Positions 35,785-45,800 of a DNA stretch of 64,000 nucleotides are shown here, one piece after another. Below the pieces are notes generated by a model. The model was not told where the DNA came from. It saw only the letters and a list, made by a program, of their open reading frames with translations, and searched no databases. The stretch lies in assembly GCA_002723085.1 (NCBI GenBank), contig PBNK01000013.1:62001-126000 (forward strand), given 5' to 3'. The position numbers were made by a program, and so were the translations under genes. The stretch comes from Crocinitomicaceae bacterium (GTDB taxonomy: Bacteria; Bacteroidota; Bacteroidia; Flavobacteriales_D; Parvicellaceae). Every line of letters starts with the position of its first letter. Position 1 is the first letter of the stretch.

Positions 35785-37215
35785 TTGAAAAAGCAAAATA
35801 AATATATTCAACTCATAATTATTCTAAGTGCATCAGCACTATTAGGGTTTTCAGTAATTCAATTTTATTGGTTAAGAAAATCTTTTCAGGAAAAAAAATC
35901 TAATTTAGAAAACACCATTGGTCTTTGTACAAATGATATTTCTCATGAAATATTAGAATATGTTTTAAATAAAAAACAACCAAGTCTAGAAAAATGGAGA
36001 AATTCAATAATTGATCCTTCTTTTGAACTTTTTAGCCCCAAAGAATATGAACTATTCATTAAGGATAGTCTTAATTTATTATTAGAAGAATGTGAAAATC
36101 AATCTATAAAATTTAAAAAACAAAGACTAAAAAGCGTCTTTCAAAGATTCTTCCCATTTGATTTCTCCTTACATATAGAGGAACAAATATCAAATAATAA
36201 AATTGCTGAAATAGTTAAAAATAATTTAATTAAGCATGATTTAAATTTCCCATACCATTATTCACTAAGCAATACTAAAGGAAATATTCTTTTTAGGAAT
36301 TTCGAAAATAATGACAATAATGAAGTAAATAATGAATTAAGTTTTAGCACTAATTTGACTCTTGATCATGAATACAGTTTTACATTATTTATTAAAGACG
36401 AAACCTCTTTTATTCTAGATTCACTAAAATATATTTTCTTCATATCAATTTTTCTTCTATTAATTGTAATCGGAACTTTTTTATTTACAATTAAAATTAT
36501 TTTTAATCAAAAACGAAATTCAGAAATTAAAACTGATTTTATCAATAACATGACTCATGAACTAAAAACTCCAATTTCTACAATTGGGTTAGCTTCAGAA
36601 GCTTTGCTTGATAAAGATTTATTAAAAAATGAAAAGACTAAAAATAAATTCATCAATACCATAATTGATGAAAACAAGAGATTAAGTTCATTGGTAGAAA
36701 ATGTACTTCAAAGTGCTGTTTCTGAAAAACAAAATCTTGAACTCAAATTAGAATTGTTTTCAATTGATCAAATCATTGAAAAAGCAATAAAAAACTATCA
36801 ACTTCAACTAAAAAAAACAAAAATTAACATATCAACTAACTTAAATGCTTTAAATAAATTGGTTGAAGTGGATAAATTTCATATTACCAATGTAATTCAA
36901 AACTTAATCGATAATGCCATAAAATACAGTGATAATAGTCCTGTAATTAAAATCGAAACCCAGGATGTAATTGGAGGAGTTATTATTAGGGTTATTGATA
37001 ATGGCATAGGAATTGCTAAAGAAAATCATATGAGAATATTTGAAAAACTTTTTAGAGTCCCAACTGGTAACATTCACAATGTAAAAGGTTTTGGATTAGG
37101 TCTTAGTTACGTTAAATCTATATTGGACCTTCATAATGGAACTATAAAAGTTGAAAGTAACATTGGAAAAGGAAGCACATTTATTGTTTTTCTTAAATCC
37201 TCTAAAATTGAATAA
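35785..37215 (+). CDS. Sensor histidine kinase (RprX-like)
   Basis: A membrane-bound two-component sensor of 476 residues. One helix at about 9-29, a periplasmic sensor region to about 212, a second helix at about 213-236, then the kinase core: H-box with phosphoacceptor H258 (MTHELKTPI), N-box IQNLIDNAIKYS, G1 box VIDNGIGIA and G2 box GFGLGLSYVKS. The signal is unknown. Pairing and sequence of its partner suggest the RprX/RprY system described in Bacteroides. The start is TTG at 35785: an in-frame TAA at 35779 blocks any longer form and the first helix begins at once. The regulator gene begins 3 bases after its stop codon. Confidence 0.93.
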   Translation: MKKQNKYIQLIIILSASALLGFSVIQFYWLRKSFQEKKSNLENTIGLCTNDISHEILEYVLNKKQPSLEKWRNSIIDPSFELFSPKEYELFIKDSLNLLLEECENQSIKFKKQRLKSVFQRFFPFDFSLHIEEQISNNKIAEIVKNNLIKHDLNFPYHYSLSNTKGNILFRNFENNDNNEVNNELSFSTNLTLDHEYSFTLFIKDETSFILDSLKYIFFISIFLLLIVIGTFLFTIKIIFNQKRNSEIKTDFINNMTHELKTPISTIGLASEALLDKDLLKNEKTKNKFINTIIDENKRLSSLVENVLQSAVSEKQNLELKLELFSIDQIIEKAIKNYQLQLKKTKINISTNLNALNKLVEVDKFHITNVIQNLIDNAIKYSDNSPVIKIETQDVIGGVIIRVIDNGIGIAKENHMRIFEKLFRVPTGNIHNVKGFGLGLSYVKSILDLHNGTIKVESNIGKGSTFIVFLKSSKIE

Positions 37216-37217
37216 TT

Positions 37218-37910
37218 ATGAATAATAAAATAAAAATTTTACTTGTTGAAGATGATCAAAATCTTGGTTCAATTTCCTCAGACTATTTAAATGCCAAAGG
37301 CTTTGAATGCATATGGGAAACTAATGGTGAAGCAGGATATCAAAGGTTTTTGAAAGATAAATTTGATGTGTTAATATTTGATGTAATGATGCCAATTAAA
37401 GATGGTTTTTCACTAGCTAAAGATGTAAGGGGAGTAGATAAAAAAACACCTATTTTATTTTTAACCGCAAAATCAATGAAAGAAGACACATTAAAAGGTT
37501 TTGAGTTAGGAGCTGATGATTATGTAACAAAACCTTTTAATATGGAGGAACTTATAGCTAGAATAAAAGCCATAGTTAATAGAACTAAAGAAAATATTAA
37601 TCACTTTGATGACATTTCTATTGGCTCTTTTTTATTTAATAGTAAAACACAAATACTAAAATCAAAGGATAAATCTATAAAACTCACTACTAAAGAAAGT
37701 GAATTATTAATCTTATTATGCAAAAATAAAAATGACATCCTTGAAAGAAATTTTGCTTTAAAAGCTGTATGGGGAGACGACAATTATTTCAACGGTAGAA
37801 GTATGGATGTATACATTGCCAAATTAAGAAAGTACTTAAAAGAAGAAACCAACATCCAGATTATAAATGTACACGGGAGGGGGTTTAAACTTTTAGAAGA
37901 AAAAGCTTAA
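37218..37910 (+). CDS. OmpR-family response regulator (RprY-like)
   Basis: The DNA-binding partner of the upstream kinase, 230 residues. The receiver domain (1 to about 120) has the acidic pair in LVEDDQN, phosphoacceptor D55 in IFDVMMP, the switch Thr in FLTAK and K105 in VTKPF. The C-terminal winged-helix domain (about 130-228) ends with the VHGRGFKLL wing. The receiver closely resembles what I remember of RprY from Bacteroides (ADDY.TKPF.MEEL), hence the tentative name. Targets cannot be inferred here. Its stop is interlocked with that of the convergent SDR gene. Confidence 0.94.
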   Translation: MNNKIKILLVEDDQNLGSISSDYLNAKGFECIWETNGEAGYQRFLKDKFDVLIFDVMMPIKDGFSLAKDVRGVDKKTPILFLTAKSMKEDTLKGFELGADDYVTKPFNMEELIARIKAIVNRTKENINHFDDISIGSFLFNSKTQILKSKDKSIKLTTKESELLILLCKNKNDILERNFALKAVWGDDNYFNGRSMDVYIAKLRKYLKEETNIQIINVHGRGFKLLEEKA

Positions 37911-38710
37911 AGAGATTTAGTTCTTCCACCGTCAACAGGTAGATTTATACCGTTGATGTAGCTAGCAGCAGGAGAGGCTAAAAAAGCAATAGCAGAAGCA
38001 ACTTCATGAGGTTCAGCAACCCTTAACATTGGCACTTCATTAGCCATTGCAATAGCGATATCTTTAGCAGTTTTTCCTGTTTTATTTGCTTTTGAATCTA
38101 TTATTGATTGAAGTCTACCAGTGCTGGTAGCTCCAGGCAATACATTATTAACAGTTATGTTGTCCTTACCCAATTCATTAGCAAGCGTTTTTCCCCAACT
38201 AGCTACTGCTCCTCTTATGGTATTTGAAACCCCTAACCCATTTAAAGGTTGTTTTACTGAAGTTGAAATCACATTAATAATTCTACCATAACCAGTAGAT
38301 TTCATTTTTGGCAATATAGCTTGAAGAATCTCATGATAAGAAATTAAATGAAGATTCATGGCAGAAATAAATTCCTTTGAATTGGCATCAACAATCTGTC
38401 CACCAGGAGGACCTCCAGTATTATTAATTACAATATGAATGGGATTGCTTTTAGATATGTAATCAGAAACCGTTTCTTTTACTTGGTTTGGATTTGAGAA
38501 ATCAGCAACTATAAAAGAATGATTTTGATTTTCTTTTTGAGGCAACTCTTTAAGTTTTGTTATTAGTTTCTGTTTATTTCTTGCCAAAAGAATAACATTA
38601 CAACCTAACGATGCTAGTTCTATTGCAGTCGCCCAACCTATTCCATCAGTTCCTCCACCAACAAGAGCATTTTTATCTGTTAAATCTAAATTCATTTTTA
38701 TTTTAATCAA
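37907..38710 (-). CDS. SDR-family oxidoreductase lacking the canonical YxxxK
   Basis: A Rossmann-fold short-chain dehydrogenase/reductase-like protein of 267 residues. The NAD(P) loop reads GGGTDGIG, NNTGG stands for the NNAG motif, and a Ser is at 149 (ISTS). Where the catalytic Tyr and Lys should be, the sequence reads V161-S-N-T-I165, so both residues are replaced. I recall an SDR subfamily with SNT at this place, annotated as 3-oxoacyl-ACP reductase; the true reaction is open. The second ATG (38695, MNLDLTDKNALV) may be the real start, as families usually begin there. It is convergent with the response regulator gene. Confidence 0.85.
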   Translation of the reverse strand: MIKIKMNLDLTDKNALVGGGTDGIGWATAIELASLGCNVILLARNKQKLITKLKELPQKENQNHSFIVADFSNPNQVKETVSDYISKSNPIHIVINNTGGPPGGQIVDANSKEFISAMNLHLISYHEILQAILPKMKSTGYGRIINVISTSVKQPLNGLGVSNTIRGAVASWGKTLANELGKDNITVNNVLPGATSTGRLQSIIDSKANKTGKTAKDIAIAMANEVPMLRVAEPHEVASAIAFLASPAASYINGINLPVDGGRTKSL

Positions 38711-38807
38711 TTAAAAACTAATACGAAAGTAATCATCTAATCTGTAGAAATGAATCTTTTTTTTAAAAAACAGTTAACAAAAATTAACTTTTTCACAAAA
38801 AAAAAAC

Positions 38808-38815
38808 TATTTTTG
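38808..38815 (+). promoter_or_regulatory. Candidate -7 element for the first YGDGW gene (TATTTTTG)
   Basis: TATTTTTG matches TAnnTTTG exactly, 46 bases before the ATG at 38862, in the 151-base gap after the divergent SDR gene. No TTG sits about 20 bases upstream (the sequence there is TTAACTTTTTC), so the -33 part is weak. A start of transcription near 38820 would give a leader of about 40 bases. Confidence 0.45.
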
Positions 38816-38861
38816 AGACTACTATAAATTTTAATCACTAAATATTCACTAATAAAAAAAC

Positions 38862-41800
38862 ATGAAAAAATTAATTACTTTATTATTAACATTCATGGGT
38901 TTGACATACGCTAATGCCCAGTGTAATCATACCTTTAGAATGGCTGATTCTTATGGAGACGGGTGGAACGGAAGTACCGTTGACGTCACTGTAAATGGAA
39001 TTACAGTTCTTTCTGCTCAGGAACCAGTTTCTGGAGATCCCGCTGAGGACGTATTTTTTACTGCTTCTACTGGTGATGCTATTGCTCTTTCTAACTGGAC
39101 AACTGGTTCATGGACTTCCGAAGTTTCTTGGGAGATTCTTGATGGTGCTGGAGCTGTAATTGCATCTGGCGTTCATAATGACAGTACTGGCACCGTTGGT
39201 AATTGTCCTGCTTGTAACCCTCCAAATACATTAGCAGTAGCAAACGTTACTACTACAACTGCTGACTTTAGCTGGGTTGCTGGTGGAACTGAAACTGCTT
39301 GGAACGTTGAGTACGGTGCTGCAGGGTTCACTCAAGGTTCTGGAACTACTGTTCCAGTTACAGCTGCTTCTTACGCAATGACAGGATTAACAGCTAATAC
39401 AGCTTATGACGTATACGTTCAGGCAGATTGTGGTGCCGCGCAAAGTGTTTTTGCTGGTCCTCTATCTTTCACAACTCCATGTGCCACTGTTTCTTCTCCT
39501 TTTGATGAAGGATTTGAAAATGCTGGTGCTTTACCAGCTTGTTGGTCATTAGGTGGTGGTGAAAACTGGTTATTTAACACTTCTGGACCAAATCACGTTG
39601 GTAATGGGGGTACCCTTACAGGATCTACAACTACTGGCAACTACTATGCTGTAGTAGATGCTTCTGGTTATTCTGGAGCAGGTGGAAGTGCCACATTAAC
39701 TACTCCTAACATTGATGTTTCTACATTAGCTTCAGCTCAATTATCTTTCTTCTTAATTAGTGATGAAGAGGGAACCGGATACAGTTCTACTTTAACTGTT
39801 ACTTGTAATGGTGATACTGTTGGATCATATACTGGTAATACTCCTGGTTGGGAACAAAAATTTATTGACCTAAGTGCATATACAGGAACGGTTCAAATTA
39901 CATTTGCTTTTTCTGAACAATCAACTGCTAGTGCATACTTTGACGATATCGCTATTGATGATGTATCTGTTGGTGAAGCACCTTCATGTGCACAACCTTC
40001 AGGACTTGCAACTGCGAACTTGACTGATGTTTCTGTTGATTTAAGTTGGACAGCTGGTGGTTCTGAAACTGCTTGGAACATCGAATATGGTGCTGCTGGA
40101 TTCACCCAAGGTTCTGGAACTATTGTTGCTGCAACTTCCACAACTTATTCATTTACTGGATTAACGCCCAGTACATCATATGACATGTATGTTCAATCTG
40201 ATTGCGGTGCATCAGGAACAAGCGCTTGGGTTGGCCCAATTTCGGCTACCACTAACCCATCAGCTGGAACTTGTGGATATTTTACTGTTGAATTAATTGA
40301 CACTTATGGTGATGGATGGAACGGAAACTTTCTAGAAATTGTAATCAACGGTGCCGTTTTTGACTCGCTAACTATTGTTAGTGGTGCTGGTCCAGAATCA
40401 ACATTAGTTCCTGTAAATATTGGAGACGTTGTTGATGCTAACTATTTAGGCTTAGGATCTTATCAAGGTGAAAATGTATTTAACATTTATGATCATAATG
40501 GAATTGTAATAGCTGCTGAAGCTGGAAGTGCTGCTGGACCACCTAACAGTGCTCTTGGATTAACTGCTTGTCCTTCATGTACAGCTCCAAATACACTTAC
40601 TGCTACTAACCTAACTACATCATCTGCTGATCTTGGATGGACAGCCGGTGGTTCTGAAACTGCTTGGAATATTGAATATGGTGTTACAGGATTTGCACAA
40701 GGTTCTGGGACTGTTGTTGCAGTAACGTCAAATCCATACACATTATCTGGTTTAACTGCTGCTACTGGTTATGATTACTACATTCAATCTGATTGTGGTG
40801 GTGGTGACACAAGTATTTATGTTGGTCCATACACATTTGGGACATTATGTAATGACGATGTTGCTCCTTATTTTGAGAACTTTGACACTGGTCTTTCAGT
40901 ATGTTGGTCTAATCCAGGTATCCCTACATTTGGTTGGACACTAAATAGTGGTGGTACTACATCTTCAACTACTGGTCCATCAGATGATATGACAGGTGGT
41001 GGAAATTACATGTATATAGAGACTTCGAGCCCTAGAGCTCCTGGTGATTCAGCATTCTTAATTTCTTCAAACATTGATATTAGTGCATTAAGTGCCCCAG
41101 AACTAAGGTTCTTTAGCCACATGTATGGTGCATCTATTGGTGAATTATCAATCCATATTGTTACCGCAGCTAATCCTACACCAACAATGATTTGGCAAAA
41201 ATTAGGTGATCAAGGTAACCAATGGGATGAAAGAACTGTTGATTTAAGTGCATACGCAGGTGGAACAGTTCAATTCATAATCTTAGGTGTTGTTGGAGAT
41301 AACGGTGCTGGTGTCCAATATTGGGGAGATGTTGCAATTGACAACTTCCAAGTTAGAGAAATGCCTGGTGATGACTTATCTTGCCTTGGACTTTCAACTA
41401 GTGCTGTAACTGGTTGTGACTTAACTGCAACTGAAACAGTTACAATTACTGTTTATAACAATGCACAAAACCCACAAAGCAACTTCCCTGTATCTTATGG
41501 GGTAAATGGTAGTACACCTACTGTTGAAACAGTTGCTGGTCCATTAAATGGAGGTGACACTGTTTCATACACATTTACACAAACTGTAGATATGAGTGCT
41601 GATGGCACATATGACATTGCAGGTGCCGTTAGTTTAGCAACAGATCAAGATACAACTAACAACGCAGCAAGTGTTTTAGTTGAAAACCAAGCTGCTGGTT
41701 CTGCTCCGACTACAATGGGTGACTCTATTTGTAATGGAGATACAGCAATGGTATCAGCATCTTCAACTGGTGCAATTACATGGTACGATGCTATGACAGG

Positions 41801-42737
41801 TGGTAATATGTTAGGAACTGGTTCTTCTTTAAGTGTTAGTCCTTCAACAACTACTTCATATTATGCAGAAGCTTTAAGTGGAAGCTCTTATTTTGAGAAC
41901 TTTGATTCTTACAATAACGGTGATTTAATTGCTCAAGTATCTAACGATTGGGGAACGTGGTCTTCACCAACAGGTGGTGGAGCTGATGATGCTGAAGTTT
42001 CTAATGCACAAGCAGTAAGTGCTCCTAACTCGCTTAACATTAGTTACGCTAACGGAGACGACATTGTATTCCCATTTAGTACATTATTTAGTTCAGGTAC
42101 ATTTAAAGTTGAATTTGACATGTATTACACATCGTCTGCTTACTTTAATTTACAAGCTGATACTATAATAGGAAATGCATGGGCATTTAGCTGTTTCTTT
42201 GATACTGCTGGATTCTCTGTAGAAGGCCTAACTGGTGCTAATCCTGTTGGTTCTTGGTTCCACTTTGAATTAGTTGGAGATCTTAATGCTGGTGTTTGGG
42301 AAGTGTTAATTGATAGTGTTTCTGCTGGAACATTCAATAACACAAATCCTGTAGCTTCAGTTAACTTCTACGGAAATACTGGAAACGACTATTACATTGA
42401 TAATGTTTCTTACAGTTCACCAGCAATAGGATGCCCAGGCCCAAGAGCTGAAGCTTCTGTTGTTGTCAATGACTGTTCAAACATTAACGAAAATGGATAC
42501 AATGAATTTTCAGTATATCCTAACCCAAATAATGGATCATTCTTTATTGAAAACTTAGGAAACAGCACTGCTGCTACAGTTTCAGTAACAGATGTTCAAG
42601 GTAAAGTTGTATATACTACATCTTTCAACACTAATAACAGAATTAACATAAACATGAGCAACCTTGAAAAAGGAATGTACATGGTTACTGTGAAATCTGA
42701 AAATGGTGTTCAAATTGAAAACATTATTGTTCAATAG
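38862..42737 (+). CDS. Large secreted YGDGW/FN3/MAM-like protein, T9SS type A sorting domain
   Basis: A 1291-residue exported modular protein; I know of no assigned function. Order: signal peptide 1-20 (ANAQ); YGDGW domain (D29 to W35, to about 117); FN3 from C118; anchor-J/MAM-like (about 213-375); FN3 from C376; second YGDGW domain from C471 (D480-W486); FN3 from C573; second MAM-like (about 670-835); CARDB-like (about 838-945); Ig-like (about 948-1007); a LamG-like region (about 1010-1190); sorting domain from about 1210 (FSVYPNPNNG). Codons are much richer in GC than in neighbouring genes, suggesting strong expression. It has a candidate promoter and a clear terminator, so it is probably monocistronic. 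Confidence 0.88.
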   Translation: MKKLITLLLTFMGLTYANAQCNHTFRMADSYGDGWNGSTVDVTVNGITVLSAQEPVSGDPAEDVFFTASTGDAIALSNWTTGSWTSEVSWEILDGAGAVIASGVHNDSTGTVGNCPACNPPNTLAVANVTTTTADFSWVAGGTETAWNVEYGAAGFTQGSGTTVPVTAASYAMTGLTANTAYDVYVQADCGAAQSVFAGPLSFTTPCATVSSPFDEGFENAGALPACWSLGGGENWLFNTSGPNHVGNGGTLTGSTTTGNYYAVVDASGYSGAGGSATLTTPNIDVSTLASAQLSFFLISDEEGTGYSSTLTVTCNGDTVGSYTGNTPGWEQKFIDLSAYTGTVQITFAFSEQSTASAYFDDIAIDDVSVGEAPSCAQPSGLATANLTDVSVDLSWTAGGSETAWNIEYGAAGFTQGSGTIVAATSTTYSFTGLTPSTSYDMYVQSDCGASGTSAWVGPISATTNPSAGTCGYFTVELIDTYGDGWNGNFLEIVINGAVFDSLTIVSGAGPESTLVPVNIGDVVDANYLGLGSYQGENVFNIYDHNGIVIAAEAGSAAGPPNSALGLTACPSCTAPNTLTATNLTTSSADLGWTAGGSETAWNIEYGVTGFAQGSGTVVAVTSNPYTLSGLTAATGYDYYIQSDCGGGDTSIYVGPYTFGTLCNDDVAPYFENFDTGLSVCWSNPGIPTFGWTLNSGGTTSSTTGPSDDMTGGGNYMYIETSSPRAPGDSAFLISSNIDISALSAPELRFFSHMYGASIGELSIHIVTAANPTPTMIWQKLGDQGNQWDERTVDLSAYAGGTVQFIILGVVGDNGAGVQYWGDVAIDNFQVREMPGDDLSCLGLSTSAVTGCDLTATETVTITVYNNAQNPQSNFPVSYGVNGSTPTVETVAGPLNGGDTVSYTFTQTVDMSADGTYDIAGAVSLATDQDTTNNAASVLVENQAAGSAPTTMGDSICNGDTAMVSASSTGAITWYDAMTGGNMLGTGSSLSVSPSTTTSYYAEALSGSSYFENFDSYNNGDLIAQVSNDWGTWSSPTGGGADDAEVSNAQAVSAPNSLNISYANGDDIVFPFSTLFSSGTFKVEFDMYYTSSAYFNLQADTIIGNAWAFSCFFDTAGFSVEGLTGANPVGSWFHFELVGDLNAGVWEVLIDSVSAGTFNNTNPVASVNFYGNTGNDYYIDNVSYSSPAIGCPGPRAEASVVVNDCSNINENGYNEFSVYPNPNNGSFFIENLGNSTAATVSVTDVQGKVVYTTSFNTNNRININMSNLEKGMYMVTVKSENGVQIENIIVQ

Positions 42738-42756
42738 AACATAATTTTATAACTGT

Positions 42757-42789
42757 AAAGGGGAGGCATTAAAGCCTCCCTTTTTTTTT
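42757..42789 (+). terminator. Intrinsic terminator after the first YGDGW gene
   Basis: GGGAGGC (42761-42767), loop ATTAAA, GCCTCCC (42774-42780), followed by nine T (42781-42789). The stem can extend with AAAG (42757-42760) against TTTT. It starts 19 bases after the stop at 42737. This is the only textbook rho-independent terminator I found in the window. Confidence 0.92.
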
Positions 42790-42861
42790 GAAAAATGTTT
42801 TTTATATAATATAAAATGATAAAAAAATGTTTTAGAAATCAAAATTTTATAGTAATTTGAC

Positions 42862-42889
42862 TGGGTAATTATTCTATAATCAATACCCA
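42862..42889 (+). other. Hairpin abutting the start codon of the second YGDGW gene
   Basis: TGGGTA (42862-42867) pairs perfectly with TACCCA (42884-42889), with an inner ATT/AAT 3-bp pairing around a CTAT loop. The 3' arm ends on the base before ATG 42890, so the folded leader could block initiation. There is no T-run, so it is not a terminator. Confidence 0.35.
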
Positions 42890-45800
42890 ATGAAAAATCT
42901 TTTTTTTACTATATTTTTATCTTTATTTTTAATTTCAGCTCAATCTCAATGCGACTATACCATTAACATGCAAGATAGTTATGGAGATGGTTGGAACGGC
43001 GCTAGTGTTGATGCAACAGTTAATGGAATTTCTGCTGGAAGCTTTACTTTCACCACAGGATCATTTAGTGCGGGAACTTTACCAACCTACACTGGTGATG
43101 TTGTTCAATTTTATTTTACTTCAGGCACATTTGACAATGAAGTATCATTTGATATAATAGATCCTTCTGGACAAACAATTGGTTCTTATGTTCCAAATCC
43201 AACTGCACCATTTCATCAGGTAGGACTTTTTTTAACAGACACATCAACATCATCATGTGCTGTGCCTAATTGCTTACCTCCAAATACACTTTCTACATTA
43301 AATTTAACAGGTATATCAGCTGATTTAACCTGGGTTCCTGGTCAAGCAAATCAAACAGCTTGGAATGTTGAATGGGGACCATTAGGTTTTGCACAAGGTA
43401 CTGGGAATACAGGAAATACAACATCTCCGAGTTATTCGATTTCAGGACTTTCTCCTTTAACTTCATATCAATTTTATGTGGAAGGCGATTGCGGGGGAGG
43501 AAGCATAAGTTCATGGGCAGGACCTTATACTTTTACAACAACTTGTGTTGCGCTTATTCCTCCTCAAACAGAAGACTTTTCTGCTGGCTTCCCTCCTTCT
43601 GCTTGTTGGGATCAAGCCAATGATGGAGATCCTGGAACTGGCCCACTTATGATAGGTACAAGTTCATGGACAACTGACGGATTTGGAAATAACACTACAA
43701 CTGGAGCGGTAAAAATAAACATGTATACAACTGGGAAAAGCGATTGGGTTTTATCTCCTCAATATGATATAAGTACTGGAGGTCCATTCCAAGTTGAATT
43801 TGACTTTGGGGTATTTGCCTGGAATCAAACTACTCCAGGAAACCTGGGGTCTGACGATCGTGTTGAAATTCTAGCATCAACAGATGGTGGAGCAACATGG
43901 ATTGGACTTAAAAACTTTAATAGTTCTTATAATACTGCAAATAATGGAAATCATGAAATAGTTTCATTATCAACTATTTCAGGAACAACTGTTCAATTTG
44001 GATTTTGGGCTTCTGAAGGAAGTATTGATGATCCTGAAGATAACGACATCATGATTGATAATTTTGCTGTTGTACCAGTTCCTAACTGTCCTCAACCTTT
44101 AAATTTAAATGCTTTTAACATTTCATCTAGCTCTGCAGACTTAACTTGGACACCTGGTGGTACAGAAACGTCTTGGTTGCTTTATTTGGTTCCTAATGGA
44201 GGAAATTATTCAACTGTTTCACCTACAGTAGTAAGTAACGATACAGTAACTGTAAACAGCTTAAGTCCAAATGCGTATTATGAATATTATGTACAAGCAC
44301 TTTGTTCAACAGATAGTAGTTTTGTTTCTGGGCCATACAGCTTTACTGTTTTGTGTAGTGTAAGCGGAGTGCCTTATTTTGACAATGTTGAAGGACATAC
44401 TCCAACAACTACTTTAGGGCTTTCAAATTGTTGGAATGCCTATGGCTCTGGATTCGATTGGAACATTGATAATTTAGGTTCTACACCGTCAACTAATACT
44501 GGTCCAAGCGGAGCATACAGTGGAACAAATTATTTTTATGTTGAGGCTTCTGCTGGAGCAATTGGTGCTACTGCATCGCTTGAATCTCCATTAATTGATA
44601 TTTCATCATTATCCACTCCACAATTAGATTTTTATTATCACATGTATGGTGCGACTATGGGAAATCTATTTATTGAAGTTAATGATGGAACTGGGTGGGT
44701 TACTGTAGATAGCATTATTGGACAACAACAATTAGCTGACACAGACCCTTGGTTGAATAGAATAGTTCCGCTTAATTCATTTATTGGAGACACCATTCAA
44801 ATTAAATTTACTGCAATTAGAGGCAGCTCATTTACTAGTGACATTTCACTTGATGATATTAGAGTTGGAGAAGCACCTACTTGTCCTCAACCTCTGGGTC
44901 TAAACATTTATAATATAGGAGCTACAAGTGCTGATTTTAGCTGGATTCCTGGAGGAAACGAAACCTCTTGGAATGTTTATGTTGTTCCATCTGGAAATCC
45001 AATAACTGGAGTAACTCCAACAGTATCATCTAATGACTCAATAAGCATTACTGGTTTAAGTCCAAATAGTTCTTATGATTTTTATGTGGAAGCTATATGT
45101 AGCAGTGCAAATAGTTACATATCTGGCCCTGTAAGTGCAATTATGTTATGTAGTGTTAGTGGAACACCATTTTTTGATGATGTTGAAGCTCACACTCCTA
45201 CAACTTCACTTGGTTTATCAAACTGCTGGAATGCATATGGAACTGGTTTTGATTGGAATATAGATGCATTGGGGTCTACTCCATCTTTAAACACTGGGCC
45301 GACTGGCGCATTTAGTGGAACAAATTATTTTTACACTGAAGCATCTTCAGGAACTGCTGGAGCTATCGCATCTCTTGAGTCTCCATTAATTGATTTGTCT
45401 AATTTAAATGTCCCTCAGATAAGTTTTTACTATCACATGTTTGGGGCAACCATGGGAAATTTAGCTATTCAAGTAAATAATGGTTCTGGATGGGTTACAG
45501 TGGATAGCATTTCTGGTCAACAACAATCATCAGATAGTGATCCATGGCTTAATCGTATAATTCCAATATCATCCTATGCTAATGATACTATACAAATTCG
45601 TTTTACTGGTTATAAAGGAACCTCTTTCACAAGCGATATATGTGTTGACGACATTAGTGTAGGAGAAGCTCCTTCTTGTCCTCAACCAAGTTTACTTAAT
45701 GTTTTAAACATTACAGCAAATAGTGCTGATTTAACTTGGACAGCTAACGGATCTGAGACTTCTTGGAATTTATTTTTAGTTCCTTTTGGATCATCTATAA

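Noticed and set aside
39893-40741. Long antisense open frames opposite the first YGDGW gene.
   Set aside because: They follow from the GC-richer codon use of the sense gene; their products repeat like the FN3 domains opposite them and have no recognisable fold or start signal.
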